A stretch of DNA of 64,000 nucleotides from Phyllobacterium pellucidum (GCF_013327855.1 NZ_JABUMX010000001.1:1364001-1428000), one strand, 5' to 3'. Positions 28,605-38,152 are shown, numbered from the stretch's first letter. The notes: generated by a model from the letters alone, not told the origin. Numbers and translations are program-made.

Positions 28605-31052
28605 TCAGGTTCCCCGCGGCTTCGCGCGGGCAGTGGGCACCGCATTGGCGGGGTCGTCCGGCCAGACATGCTTCGGGTAGCGGCCACGCATGTCGGAGCG
28701 CACATCGGCCCAGGAGCCCTTCCAGAAGCCGGGTAGATCACGGGTGATCTGGATCGGCCTATGGGCCGGCGACAGCAGCTCCAGCAGCAGGGGCACCGTT
28801 CCGCTGGCAATCGCCGGGTGCGTCCCGAGCCCGAACAATTCCTGCACGCGCACGGCGAGCACAGGCGCTTCCGCCTCATAGCGGATCGGAATGTTCGAGC
28901 CGGTCGGCACCTCGAAATGGGTTGGCGCCAAGGCATCGATCTTGCGCTGCAAATCATAAGGCACCAGCGCACGCAGCCCCTCGGCGATCGCATGTCCCGA
29001 TATCTGGCCGAGCTGAGCCGTTCCCTCGAGATAAGGCAACAGCCAGTCTTCGAGGTTTGCTTGCAACGACGCATCGTCCATCGCCGGCCAAGGATCGCCA
29101 AGACCCTGATGCAGCCAGGTGAGGCGACGCCGCAGGATCGCCGCTTCCCTGGACCATGGCAGGATGTCGAGGCCGTGGTCCCTGACGGCCGCAATGACGC
29201 CTCGGTCGGCTTCTTCGCCAGTTGGCGCCGGCAAGGTCTTCTCTGACAATGCGATGGCGCCGATACGCGTGACTTCGCGCGCCTGCAAGGCGTTGCGGGC
29301 CGGGTCATAACTAACGTGCCTGCCATTGATGATGCGATCGCCGAGGGCGGCGCGTATGTCGGATTCGGAGATTTCCGCTGCCGAAAGAATGCGTGCACGG
29401 CCCGCCCGCCCCGCAAGATCGGCGACGACGAGCCATGGCGATTTTGCCAGCGAGGTGACGGGGTCGAGTTCGCCGCCCCGGCCATTGGCGAGCGTGAACT
29501 GGCCATTGCCGCGCGCCTTGGCGATACGGTCCGGGTAAGCGTCTATGAGAAGCCGCCCGGCACTCTCCTGCGCATCTGCCCGGCCTGTATCCTTGCCAGC
29601 GAGGCGTTTCGCCAGTCCGCGCGCGCGTGCCGCCCGATCACCGCGCTCACGTTCAAAGCGCGCCAGTCGCGTTTCGATGTCGACGTCGTTGCCGCCAAGG
29701 CCGCGCTCCGTCAAAACCACAGCGATTTCGGCAGAGCGCATGCCTTGGCCGCGCTCACGTGCCGCGAGCACCATATGGGCCAAGCGGACAGGTAAAGCGA
29801 GATTGCGCATAGCCTCGCCCATCGGCGTGATGCGATCATCGTGGAGCGCGCCAAGTTCGTTGAGCAGCGCCTTTGCTTCTTTAACCGCGGGCGTCGGCGG
29901 CAAATCGAGGAATGAAAGGCTGGCTGGGTTAGTTACGCCCCAGGCGGCGCAATCGAGGACAAGGCCGGAAAGATCAGCTTCCAGTATTTCGGGCGGCGAG
30001 AAGGCTTCGAGTGCCGCAGTCTGTTCGGCACGCCATAGACGCAACGCAACGCCGGGCTCCGTGCGTCCGGCACGCCCAGCACGTTGCTCGACGGCAGCGC
30101 GCGACGCCCGCACCGTTTCCAATCGGGTGAGGCCGGTCGCCGGTTCGAATTTCGGCAGCCGCGCCAAGCCGGCGTCGATAACGGCGCGCACGCCATCGAT
30201 CGTTATCGACGTTTCGGCAATCGACGTCGCGAGCACCACCTTGCGTTTGCCGGGAGGCGGCGGGCTGATGGCAGCATCCTGGTCACGACCCTCCAGCGCG
30301 CCATAGAGCGGCGTGACAAAGGTGTCCGCCGGAACACGCCCCTCAAGCGCTGCGATGGCCCGTTCGATTTCGCGTTGTCCTGGGAGGAAAGCCAGAATGC
30401 TGCCACTCTCCCCGGCGAGCGTGTCCCGCACCGCCCGCGCCATTGCATCTTCGATCTTTTCGTCGGGCTTCCGCTCGCGATAGCGGATATCGACGGGGAA
30501 GGACCTGCCCTTGCTTTCGAGCACCGGCGCACCGCCGAGGAGTTTGGCCACGCGCGCACCGTCGAGCGTCGCCGACATCACCAGAAGCTTCAAGTCGGGC
30601 CGCAATGCAGCCTGCACATCGAGCGCCAGGGCCAGGCCGAAATCCGCATCGAGGCTACGCTCGTGAAACTCATCGAAAAGCACCACGGAAATGCCCGAGA
30701 GCCCCGGGTCATCGAGGATCATGCGGGCGAACACACCTTCCGTCACGACGAGTATGCGCGTCTTCGCCGAGACCTTGTTTTCAAGCCGCATGCGATAGCC
30801 GACGGTTTGACCCACACTCTCGCCAAGGAGGCTCGCCATACGGTTCGCGGCAGCGCGGGCAGCGAGGCGGCGCGGCTCAAGCAGGACGATCGTGCCATCC
30901 CCCCGCCATGACGCACCAAGCAGGTGCAGCGGCACTAGCGTGGTCTTGCCCGCGCCGGGAGGGGCAACGAGCACGGCAGCGATTCCATGCGCCAGCGCAT
31001 CATCGAGCGCCGGCAGGATTTCGGTGACAGGAAGGGGCGGCAGTTCTTTCAC
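28605..31052 (-). CDS. hrpB: ATP-dependent helicase HrpB
   Basis: DEAH-like RNA helicase of 815 residues. Motifs: I, VAPPGAGKTTLVPLHLL near residue 30; II, DEFHERSLD; III, MSATLDG; V, ATSIAETSITIDGVRAVID; VI, QRAGRAGRTEPG. The helicase-associated and HrpB C-terminal domains follow. The start is a GTG at 31052. The gene stands alone, with 185 bp to the divergent formaldehyde operon and 84 bp to actS. Function in alphaproteobacteria is poorly known; RNA processing is assumed from family. Confidence 0.94.
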   Translation of the reverse strand: MKELPPLPVTEILPALDDALAHGIAAVLVAPPGAGKTTLVPLHLLGASWRGDGTIVLLEPRRLAARAAANRMASLLGESVGQTVGYRMRLENKVSAKTRILVVTEGVFARMILDDPGLSGISVVLFDEFHERSLDADFGLALALDVQAALRPDLKLLVMSATLDGARVAKLLGGAPVLESKGRSFPVDIRYRERKPDEKIEDAMARAVRDTLAGESGSILAFLPGQREIERAIAALEGRVPADTFVTPLYGALEGRDQDAAISPPPPGKRKVVLATSIAETSITIDGVRAVIDAGLARLPKFEPATGLTRLETVRASRAAVEQRAGRAGRTEPGVALRLWRAEQTAALEAFSPPEILEADLSGLVLDCAAWGVTNPASLSFLDLPPTPAVKEAKALLNELGALHDDRITPMGEAMRNLALPVRLAHMVLAARERGQGMRSAEIAVVLTERGLGGNDVDIETRLARFERERGDRAARARGLAKRLAGKDTGRADAQESAGRLLIDAYPDRIAKARGNGQFTLANGRGGELDPVTSLAKSPWLVVADLAGRAGRARILSAAEISESDIRAALGDRIINGRHVSYDPARNALQAREVTRIGAIALSEKTLPAPTGEEADRGVIAAVRDHGLDILPWSREAAILRRRLTWLHQGLGDPWPAMDDASLQANLEDWLLPYLEGTAQLGQISGHAIAEGLRALVPYDLQRKIDALAPTHFEVPTGSNIPIRYEAEAPVLAVRVQELFGLGTHPAIASGTVPLLLELLSPAHRPIQITRDLPGFWKGSWADVRSDMRGRYPKHVWPDDPANAVPTARAKPRGT

Positions 31053-31237
31053 GTACAGGTCCGATATCTAAGTGCAGACCTTTTGACAGGCTTGGTATCA
31101 GGGAGTCCAGAGGGATGATACGACGCGGCACCTGACGACGAGAAATGTCGCGGATCGGATTGACGACCCTGTGCCCCTTCCCGATAGTGCGCCAAAGCAA
31201 ATCACATTGCTGATCGAGACGCATCAGGGAGAATTTC

Positions 31238-32350
31238 ATGAAATCGCGCGCCGCCGTCGCCTGGGAGGCCAAAAAGCCGCTCACCATCGAAACGATCGAG
31301 ATCAGCGGCCCCAAGCCCGGTGAAGTCCTCGTCGAGATCATGGCGACCGGGGTCTGCCACACCGATGCCTACACGCTTTCCGGGCTTGATTCCGAAGGGA
31401 AATTCCCGGCGATCCTCGGGCATGAGGGCGCGGGAATCGTGCGCGAGATTGGCGCGGGCGTGACCTCGCTCAAGGTCGGCGACCATGTCATTCCGCTCTA
31501 TACACCCGAATGCCGCCAGTGCAAGACGTGCCTTTCGCAGCGTTCGAACCTGTGCACGGCCATCCGCTCGACGCAGGGGCAAGGCGTCATGCCCGACGGC
31601 ACCAGCCGCTTTTCCTGCGAGGGCGGTGAGGTCTTCCACTATATGGGCTGCTCGACTTTCTCCAACTTCACCGTGCTACCCGAAATCGCCCTTGCCCGGG
31701 TGCGCGAGGATGCGCCATTCGACAAGATCTGCTACATCGGCTGCGGCGTCACCACCGGGATCGGCGCGGTTATTTATACGGGCAAGGTGTGGCCCGGCGC
31801 GAACGTCGTCGTCTTCGGGCTCGGCGGCATCGGCCTTAATGTCATCCAGGGCGCACGCATGGTAGGCGCCGACAAGATCATCGGTGTCGACATCAATCCC
31901 GGCAAGGTGGCGATGGCGAAGAAATTCGGCATGACCGATTTCGTCAATCCGAACGAAGTGGGCAATGACAAAGTCGTGCAGGCAATCCAGGAATTGACCG
32001 ACGGCGGCGCCGATTTTTCCTTCGACGCCACCGGCAACACCAATGTCATGCGCCAAGCGCTCGAATGCTGCCATCGGGGCTGGGGCACCAGCATCGTCAT
32101 CGGCGTTGCCGAGGCCGGCAAGGAAATTTCGACGCGGCCGTTCCAGCTCGTCACCGGGCGCAACTGGCGCGGCACGGCCTTCGGCGGTGCGCGCGGGCGC
32201 ACAGATGTGCCGAAGATCGTCGACTGGTACATGGAGGGCAAGATCGATATCGACTCGTTGATCACTCACACAATGCCGCTCGACGAAATCAATACCGCAT
32301 TCGATCTCATGCATGAGGGCAAGTCGATCCGTTCGGTCGTCACTTTCTGA
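31238..32350 (+). CDS. adhC: S-(hydroxymethyl)glutathione dehydrogenase / class III alcohol dehydrogenase
   Basis: Oxidises S-hydroxymethylglutathione, the spontaneous adduct of formaldehyde and glutathione, using NAD+. Length 370 is normal. Catalytic zinc ligands: Cys40, His62 (GHEGAG) and the Cys in YIGCGVTTGIGAV. Structural zinc: Cys92, 95, 98 and 106 in ECRQCKTCLSQRSNLC. The Rossmann motif is VFGLGGIGLNVIQGA. AGGGAG precedes the ATG. It is first of a four-gene unit ending with S-formylglutathione hydrolase, which carries out the next step. Confidence 0.97.
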   Translation: MKSRAAVAWEAKKPLTIETIEISGPKPGEVLVEIMATGVCHTDAYTLSGLDSEGKFPAILGHEGAGIVREIGAGVTSLKVGDHVIPLYTPECRQCKTCLSQRSNLCTAIRSTQGQGVMPDGTSRFSCEGGEVFHYMGCSTFSNFTVLPEIALARVREDAPFDKICYIGCGVTTGIGAVIYTGKVWPGANVVVFGLGGIGLNVIQGARMVGADKIIGVDINPGKVAMAKKFGMTDFVNPNEVGNDKVVQAIQELTDGGADFSFDATGNTNVMRQALECCHRGWGTSIVIGVAEAGKEISTRPFQLVTGRNWRGTAFGGARGRTDVPKIVDWYMEGKIDIDSLITHTMPLDEINTAFDLMHEGKSIRSVVTF

Positions 32351-32823
32351 TGGAACCCGGTCCGTATAAAGTAATCCTCAGCGGGCTGGACGAACTCCGC
32401 CCGCGCGAACTCTATGATATGCTCAAGATGCGGGTCGACGTCTTCGTCGTCGAGCAGAAATGTCCCTACCCCGAGCTCGACGGCAAGGATGTCGACGCGC
32501 TGCACCTGCGCCTGATGGATGGCAAGACGCTCGTCGGCAGCGCCCGCATCCGCAAGCCGGAAAAGGACGAGCCCGCTGCCCGGATCGGCCGCGTCGTCGT
32601 CTCTCCGGACCATCGCGGCAAGCGTCTTGGCGAGCGGCTGATGGTCGAGGCCATTGCCCAATGCGAGCGGCTTTATGCCGAACGCCCGATCAATCTTTCG
32701 GCGCAGAGCCACCTCAAGGGTTTCTACGAATCCTTCGGTTTCGTGCCGGTGTCGGAGGAATATCTCGAGGACGACATTCCGCATATCGACATGCAGCGCC
32801 CCGCTGCGGTCGCAACAGACTAG
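32350..32823 (+). CDS. GNAT family acetyltransferase (ElaA-like)
   Basis: A 157-residue GNAT enzyme. Its N terminus (LYDMLKMRVDVFVVEQKCPYPELDGKDVDALHLRL) is typical of the ElaA group. The acetyl-CoA loop is VVVSPDHRGKRLGERLMVEA, followed by FYESFGFVPVSEEYLEDDIPHIDM. The start codon overlaps the adhC stop (TGATG), so it is co-translated with the formaldehyde dehydrogenase. Acceptor substrate unknown; a role in formaldehyde or thiol chemistry is only suggested by the operon. Confidence 0.88.
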   Translation: MEPGPYKVILSGLDELRPRELYDMLKMRVDVFVVEQKCPYPELDGKDVDALHLRLMDGKTLVGSARIRKPEKDEPAARIGRVVVSPDHRGKRLGERLMVEAIAQCERLYAERPINLSAQSHLKGFYESFGFVPVSEEYLEDDIPHIDMQRPAAVATD

Positions 32824-32846
32824 CTGTCGTTCGAAAAAGGCCCCAC

Positions 32847-33506
32847 ATGTGGAAACGACATAATCCCTTTTACATTGCCGCCGTTGTCGGGATCGCCGTA
32901 TTCGCAGTTGCGGTGTTCCTGCTTTCGTCGCGCATTGCCGCTGTCGTTGCCGCCAATGCGTTTTTCGTCATCTACCTGCTTCTGTCGGCATTCAAGGTTC
33001 ACAGGCTCACGCCCGACTACCTTCGCAACAATGCGGCCAAATCGGACGAGCCTGTGGGCATCATCTTCGCAGTCACTTTTTGCACTGTGCTCGTCGCCGT
33101 CGGCTCGCTGTTTGCGCTGATCAATTCCGGTCAGGACAAGCACCCGCTCGACCTGACGCTGACGCTTTTCGCAGTCCCGCTCGGCTGGCTGACGATCCAC
33201 ATGATGACGGCGATCCACTATGCCCATATGTACTGGCAGCCGGACGAAGACGCTGACGGCGTGAAGGACAAGCCGCGCCACCACGCCGGCGGTCTCGACT
33301 TTCCGGGCGACAAGGAGCCCGGCGGCATCGAATTCGTCTACTTCTCCTATATTATCGGCATGACGGCGCAGACGTCCGACACCGCGATCACCAGTTCGCA
33401 GATGCGCCGGATCAATCTCGTCCACGCCATCGTTTCGTTCTTCTTCAATACGGTGCTGGTCGCAGCCGCGGTCAATGTCGCCGTCGCCCTCGGCCAACCG
33501 CAATAA
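32847..33506 (+). CDS. DUF1345 family membrane protein
   Basis: A 219-residue protein with about five hydrophobic helices, including YIAAVVGIAVFAVAVFLL, VAANAFFVIYLLLSAF and a C-terminal FFFNTVLVAAAVNVAVAL. The segment IEFVYFSYIIGMTAQTSDTAITSSQMRR is the DUF1345 hallmark. AAAGG lies seven bases before the ATG. It lies between the GNAT gene (23 bp) and fghA (13 bp) in the same transcription unit. The function of DUF1345 is not known. Confidence 0.88.
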   Translation: MWKRHNPFYIAAVVGIAVFAVAVFLLSSRIAAVVAANAFFVIYLLLSAFKVHRLTPDYLRNNAAKSDEPVGIIFAVTFCTVLVAVGSLFALINSGQDKHPLDLTLTLFAVPLGWLTIHMMTAIHYAHMYWQPDEDADGVKDKPRHHAGGLDFPGDKEPGGIEFVYFSYIIGMTAQTSDTAITSSQMRRINLVHAIVSFFFNTVLVAAAVNVAVALGQPQ

Positions 33507-33519
33507 ATCGGGATCACCC

Positions 33520-34356
33520 ATGGAAACGCTATCGACCGCCAGGAGCTTCGAGGGAATTCAGGGCGTCTATCGCCATCGCAGCGAAGCCTGCCAATGCGAC
33601 ATGACCTTTGCCGTATTCCTGCCGCCGCAGGCGAAGGACGGTCCGGTGCCGCTCCTCTGGTACCTCTCGGGGCTTACCTGCACGCATCAGAACGTCATGG
33701 ACAAGGGCGAATATCGCCGCGCCGCAGCCGAACACGGCGTTGCCATCATCTGCCCGGATACGAGCCCGCGCGGCGAGAATGTGCCGGACGAAAAAGACAA
33801 CTGGCAATTCGGCAGCGGTGCCGGCTTTTATCTCGACGCCACGCAGGCGCCCTGGTCGACCAACTATCGGATGGCCAGCTATATCGGCGAGGAACTTCCA
33901 GCGCTGGTCACGGCCAATTTCCCCGTGGATATGCAGCGCCAGGGCATATTCGGTCATTCCATGGGCGGTCATGGCGCGATCACACAAGCCCTGAAGCACA
34001 AGGGACGCTTCAAATCCGTTTCAGCGTTCGCGCCGATCGCGCGGCCCATGGTCGCCGGCTGGTCGCGCCCTGCCTTCGAGAAATATCTCGGGCCAGACGA
34101 AGCTGAGTGGCGGGCCTATGACAGCGTTGCGCTCATTGAGGATGGTGCTCGTGTGGCGGAGTTGCTGGTCGACCAGGGTAAGGCCGACGGATTTCTCGAC
34201 GATGGTCTGCGCCCCTGGCTGCTGGAAGACGCCTGCGCCAAGGCCGGCATTCCGCTGACGCTCAATATGCGCGACGGCTACGACCATTCCTACTTTTTCA
34301 TCTCAACCTTCATGGCTGATCACATTGCCTGGCACGCGAAGCGCGTGAAGGGCTAA
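33520..34356 (+). CDS. fghA: S-formylglutathione hydrolase
   Basis: Hydrolyses S-formylglutathione to formate and glutathione, completing formaldehyde detoxification. The 278-residue esterase-D-type hydrolase shows LLWYLSGLTCTHQNVMDKGEYRR, the nucleophile Ser147 in GHSMGGHGA, and the catalytic His256 in DGYDHSYFFISTF. The ATG at 33520 is preceded by GGGA. Fourth and last gene of the adhC unit. No gfa gene is present. Confidence 0.96.
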   Translation: METLSTARSFEGIQGVYRHRSEACQCDMTFAVFLPPQAKDGPVPLLWYLSGLTCTHQNVMDKGEYRRAAAEHGVAIICPDTSPRGENVPDEKDNWQFGSGAGFYLDATQAPWSTNYRMASYIGEELPALVTANFPVDMQRQGIFGHSMGGHGAITQALKHKGRFKSVSAFAPIARPMVAGWSRPAFEKYLGPDEAEWRAYDSVALIEDGARVAELLVDQGKADGFLDDGLRPWLLEDACAKAGIPLTLNMRDGYDHSYFFISTFMADHIAWHAKRVKG

Positions 34357-34456
34357 GTGGTCGAACTATTCACCGGCGATGAATGCTGATTGCCCATGAT
34401 TTGTTCAACTGACAAATCTGATCAGTCTTTAGGCGAATTGACGCTCTGCTCCGCGA

Positions 34457-34479
34457 TCTGAAAAGGTAAACTTTTCAGA
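34457..34479. repeat. Hairpin in the leader of S10 peptidase copy B
   Basis: TCTGAAAAG at 34457-34465 and CTTTTCAGA at 34471-34479 are perfect inverted repeats with a 5-nt loop, ending 17 bp before the start codon. A second inverted repeat (GATTTGT at 34398-34404, ACAAATC at 34412-34418) lies further upstream. They may be operators or mRNA structures near the ribosome site. Confidence 0.5.
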
Positions 34480-34495
34480 CGAGGATTCAGCGCCA

Positions 34496-36379
34496 ATGAA
34501 TTTAAGATATTCATTCCTAGCCGCCTTGCTTTTGCTGACAGCCTGCGACGACAACAAAACGGCGAGTGAACACCCAAACAGTTCTGGAACGTTCGCCGCA
34601 TCGACCGAGACAGCGGCAATGCCTGTCGCCTCAGTCTCAGGCGAGACCGTGGCGCCTCTGATTGTTACTCCCGACGTCGCGCCTCCTCCCATGGACGCCG
34701 TCGTTGAGAGCCCTGCCGACGTAGCCCGAAAAGAGGCGACTAAGCTGGCGGCAGTGGGCCGTACGCTGGAAGCTGGCAATTTGCTGGCCGAAGCCGGGCT
34801 TGAAGAAGAGGCATTCGCGCTTCTCGCACCCACGGACAGGGTTATCCACGATCCGAACACATACGGGACCTCGGACGATGAGGCTATTGAATTGTCGGTT
34901 GTAGACGAGACCACGTCGGTCAAGCGGAGTAAAATGATGATCAATGGCACGCTCACTCCTTTTACCGCACAAGCGGGCCACTTGATTGCCTATGCACCGA
35001 AGGACGCGGCAGCTGGCCAAGAGGCTGCCGAAGCTGCAATATTCTACACGGCCTATACGCGCGACGGACTTCCGAAGGACAAGCGGCCTGTAACATTTTT
35101 GTGGAACGGTGGTCCGGGGTCCGCTTCCATCTGGCTGCATATGGGCTCTTGGGGGCCGGTGCGGCTGAAATCCGATGCGCCTTCAATTCCCGAAGAATTT
35201 TATAAGAAACAGCCTGAGAGCCTTCCGCTTGAGGAAAACGCAATCACGCTTCTGGACAAGACAGACCTCGTTTTCGTCGATCCACCTGGAACGGGCTATT
35301 CGACGGCGATTAGTCCTTACATTAACAATAATTTCTGGGGAACCGATGCGGATGCCCGCTTGCTCCGCGATTTCATCATCCGCTACAACAACGTCAACAA
35401 CCGCCAGACATCGCCCAAATATCTCTATGGCGAGTCCTACGGCGGTATCCGCACGCCGATCGTCGGAGATCTCCTGCTCGATGAGGGAACGGCGCGATTT
35501 TTGCCGGAATCCTCCGGCAAACAGAACATTGTCGTTTCGGGCTTGATTCTGAATTCGCCGATTCTCAACTATGCGAGCAACTGTCACATGGCTTACAGAT
35601 CCAGTTGCGCCGGATATTTGCCTTCCTATGCGATGGTGGGCGATTATCATAAACTCGCCGCGGCTCGGGGAAATGCATCCGCCGAAAGCTACCTCCAATC
35701 CATGCGGACCTTTGTCACAGAAAAATACCTTCCATCGGTTAAGGACTGGAAGACCGTCAAGGACACCGCGCCGGGTAAGGAACTCATAGCGGAGTTGGAA
35801 GCCAGGACAGGCATCCCGGCAGCCCAGTGGACCAGCGACATCAACACCAAGCCTGATTGGGTGCAACTCAATCTTGTGCCCAGCTACAAATTGGGACGAT
35901 ACGATGGGCGGATGAAACTCCCGAAAAGTTCACCCTACGGTCCTGACGGTTACATCGATGACGCTTTCGTCAACCAGTTCAAAAGCTATATGAAACAATC
36001 GGTGAACTACGAGAATAGCTCGTACTACAGCGCTTGTTGCAGCGCTTACGGCTATTGGCAATGGTTTCATGACGGATTGACAAGTGGTTACAGCAGTTAC
36101 GACCCCTCCAGCCTCCCGGACCTTAAGGAGTCGCTGGCTTTCAACCCGGAACTAAGGCTGCTCATCATCCATGGCTACGAGGATATAGCGACGCCGGGAT
36201 TCCAGACCGAGCTTGATTTGAAGAATGCGGGAATGGCGGACCGGGTGCCGGTAAAGTGGTTCGAAGGTGGCCACATGACCTACGACACCGAAGCGTCGCG
36301 CGCGCCGCTGAAAGCGGAGATCGACAAGTATTTCGACGATCCGCGCTACAGCCTGCCGCCAGCCATTGCCTCTAACTAG
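34496..36379 (+). CDS. S10 family serine carboxypeptidase lipoprotein (copy B)
   Basis: A 627-residue lipoprotein, paralogue of 15565-17328. The lipobox LTAC gives lipidated Cys17; residues 18-140 are a low-complexity linker with a helical part (ADVARKEATKLAAVGRTLEAGNLLAEAGLEEEAFALL). The S10 blocks are FLWNGGPGSASIW, VFVDPPGTGYSTA, Ser314 in the canonical YGESYGG, Asp563 in HGYEDIATPG and His593 in FEGGHMTYD. The calcium-type loop of copy A is absent. The EF-hand-like partner gene follows 12 bp downstream. Substrate unknown; C-terminal trimming of periplasmic peptides is the family expectation. Confidence 0.92.
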   Translation: MNLRYSFLAALLLLTACDDNKTASEHPNSSGTFAASTETAAMPVASVSGETVAPLIVTPDVAPPPMDAVVESPADVARKEATKLAAVGRTLEAGNLLAEAGLEEEAFALLAPTDRVIHDPNTYGTSDDEAIELSVVDETTSVKRSKMMINGTLTPFTAQAGHLIAYAPKDAAAGQEAAEAAIFYTAYTRDGLPKDKRPVTFLWNGGPGSASIWLHMGSWGPVRLKSDAPSIPEEFYKKQPESLPLEENAITLLDKTDLVFVDPPGTGYSTAISPYINNNFWGTDADARLLRDFIIRYNNVNNRQTSPKYLYGESYGGIRTPIVGDLLLDEGTARFLPESSGKQNIVVSGLILNSPILNYASNCHMAYRSSCAGYLPSYAMVGDYHKLAAARGNASAESYLQSMRTFVTEKYLPSVKDWKTVKDTAPGKELIAELEARTGIPAAQWTSDINTKPDWVQLNLVPSYKLGRYDGRMKLPKSSPYGPDGYIDDAFVNQFKSYMKQSVNYENSSYYSACCSAYGYWQWFHDGLTSGYSSYDPSSLPDLKESLAFNPELRLLIIHGYEDIATPGFQTELDLKNAGMADRVPVKWFEGGHMTYDTEASRAPLKAEIDKYFDDPRYSLPPAIASN

Positions 36380-36391
36380 GAGCAGCGAGCC

Positions 36392-36781
36392 ATGAACCAT
36401 ATCATCATATCGACATCACTCTTGGCAGCGCTCATGCTTTCATCACCGGCCCAAGCCTATGACGATCTGCGCAAGCCGCCGGCAGATCCATCCGGCACGG
36501 TGCGCGAGCCCTTGACCGAGACCGGCATTCAGCGGGAACTGGACCAGCGGCTACTGCAACGCTTCAAGGTCGCGGCAGGTTCTTCCCCGCGACTGACGAA
36601 GCAGCAGGCAAAAGACGCCAATTGGGGCTTCATCGCCGATCATTTCGCCGAAATCGACACGGCTGGTGCCGGCTATGTCAGCTTCGATCAAATCCAGGCG
36701 TTCATGGATGCGCGCAGCATTGGCGCAGCCGCCAAGGCAAGGGTCAAGGCCCGGGCATCGACGGTGAAGACGATCGAGTGA
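36392..36781 (+). CDS. Secreted EF-hand-like protein paired with S10 peptidase (copy B)
   Basis: A 129-residue protein with a signal peptide ending SSPAQA (residue 22). The stretch ADHFAEIDTAGAGYVSFDQIQAFMDAR aligns with the EF-hand of the copy A partner, but loop positions 3 and 5 are Ala and position 12 is Gln, so calcium binding is probably lost. Both partners end in an Ile-Glu pair. The ATG is preceded by AGGAG overlapping the peptidase stop region. The conserved part is the helix HFAEID and the F(L/M)DAR helix, which may be the interaction surface. Confidence 0.83.
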   Translation: MNHIIISTSLLAALMLSSPAQAYDDLRKPPADPSGTVREPLTETGIQRELDQRLLQRFKVAAGSSPRLTKQQAKDANWGFIADHFAEIDTAGAGYVSFDQIQAFMDARSIGAAAKARVKARASTVKTIE

Positions 36782-36952
36782 TGAACAGGTGTGGACGGGT
36801 CTCATCGGCCCCTTCACGCGGCCCTACGCCTCGGCTGGAGTCGGCAGCGTCTGAGCGGTTAATCTGTAGAGACCAACGGGCGGGGGTCGGTATCCCCGTG
36901 CCAAAGTCCGCAAATACCGAGCGGACTTAAATGCACCTTCAAGGAAACCGAC

Positions 36953-38152
36953 CTACTCGAACACGATCGACGGGGCGGTGCGTCCGCCCTTGGCCGATTG
37001 CAACTCGTCCCAGACCTTCGCCGCGATCTCGCGATAGGCCTTGGCCTGCGGACCATCGGGGTTGCTGACGACAACCGGCCTTCCGCTGTCGGATGTTTCA
37101 CGGATTTCCATAACGAGCGGCACTTCGCCGAGGAAGGGCACGCCGAGGCGTTCGGCCTCCTTGCGCGCGCCGCCATGGCCGAAAATATCGTAGCGCGCGC
37201 CGGTATCCGGAGCGATGAAATAGCTCATGTTCTCGACGATGCCGAGAAGCGGCACGTCGACCTTTTTGAACATGTTGAGGCCCTTGCGCGCATCGATCAG
37301 CGCCAGATCCTGCGGCGTCGAGACGATGACGGCGCCGGCAAGCGGCACCTGCTGCGCCATGGTCAATTGCGCGTCGCCCGTGCCCGGCGGCATATCGACG
37401 ACGAGCACATCGAGATCGCCCCACTCCACCTCGCGCAGCATCTGCGTCAGCGCCGACATCACCATCGGCCCGCGCCAGATCATCGGCGTTTCCTCCTCGA
37501 CAAGAAAGCCGATCGACATGACCTTGAGCCCATAGCCTTGCATCGGCTTCAGCACCCGGCCGGAAACCACTTCCGGCCTGCCATGCAGATTGAGGAGGCG
37601 CGGCATGGACGGCCCGTAAATATCCGCGTCGAGAATGCCGACACGATGGCCATTGGCGCTGAGGCCGAGTGCGAGATTGACCGCCGTGGTCGACTTGCCG
37701 ACGCCGCCCTTGCCGGAGGCCACAGCGATGATCGCGCCAACGCCGGGCACGCCGGCCTTCACCGGCGCGGCTCCATGGGCGTGCGGCTGTGCGCCTTGCG
37801 CGGGAACGCGCGGCGGCGGCGTGGCCCCGGCAGGTGCGGAACGTTGCACGGGACGTGGTGACGGCGTTGCCCGCGGTGCGTCATCACTGGTCGGGCCGCC
37901 TTTCTTTTCCGCGGTCAAGGCGACGACTGCACCGGCAACGCCGGGCATCGCCTTGACGACGCGCTCAGCAGCGGACCGCAGCGGTTCCAGTTCCTGGGCG
38001 CGGGCAGCGGGCACAGTGATCGAGAAGAACACCTTGTTGTCGGCAATGAAGATATCCGAAACGAGGCCGAGTTCGACGATGTTGCTGTTGAAATCGGGGC
38101 CCGTCACGGTCTTCAGCTGTTCGAGAACCTGATCTTTCGTCACGTCTGCCAT
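36953..38152 (-). CDS. mrp: Mrp/NBP35 family iron-sulfur carrier ATPase
   Basis: A 399-residue P-loop ATPase. Residues 1-100 are a MIP18-like domain (TKDQVLEQLKTVTGPDFNSNIVELGLV); a Pro/Ala linker leads to the deviant Walker A SGKGGVGKST near residue 142, then ILDADIYGPSMPRLL and VDMPPGTGDAQLT. The usual cluster-binding CxxC is missing: ENMSYFIAPDTGARYDIFG has Ala and Thr where Cys is expected, as also seen in other alphaproteobacterial members. It stands alone between the S10 copy B pair and hutC. Fe-S carrier function is inferred from family and is less sure without the cysteines. Confidence 0.92.
   Translation of the reverse strand: MADVTKDQVLEQLKTVTGPDFNSNIVELGLVSDIFIADNKVFFSITVPAARAQELEPLRSAAERVVKAMPGVAGAVVALTAEKKGGPTSDDAPRATPSPRPVQRSAPAGATPPPRVPAQGAQPHAHGAAPVKAGVPGVGAIIAVASGKGGVGKSTTAVNLALGLSANGHRVGILDADIYGPSMPRLLNLHGRPEVVSGRVLKPMQGYGLKVMSIGFLVEEETPMIWRGPMVMSALTQMLREVEWGDLDVLVVDMPPGTGDAQLTMAQQVPLAGAVIVSTPQDLALIDARKGLNMFKKVDVPLLGIVENMSYFIAPDTGARYDIFGHGGARKEAERLGVPFLGEVPLVMEIRETSDSGRPVVVSNPDGPQAKAYREIAAKVWDELQSAKGGRTAPSIVFE

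Noticed and set aside
36782-36952. Possible tRNA or small RNA between S10 copy B and mrp
   Set aside because: GC-rich inverted bits (GGGGGTCGGTATCCCC) are present but no cloverleaf, T-loop or terminator can be formed by eye.
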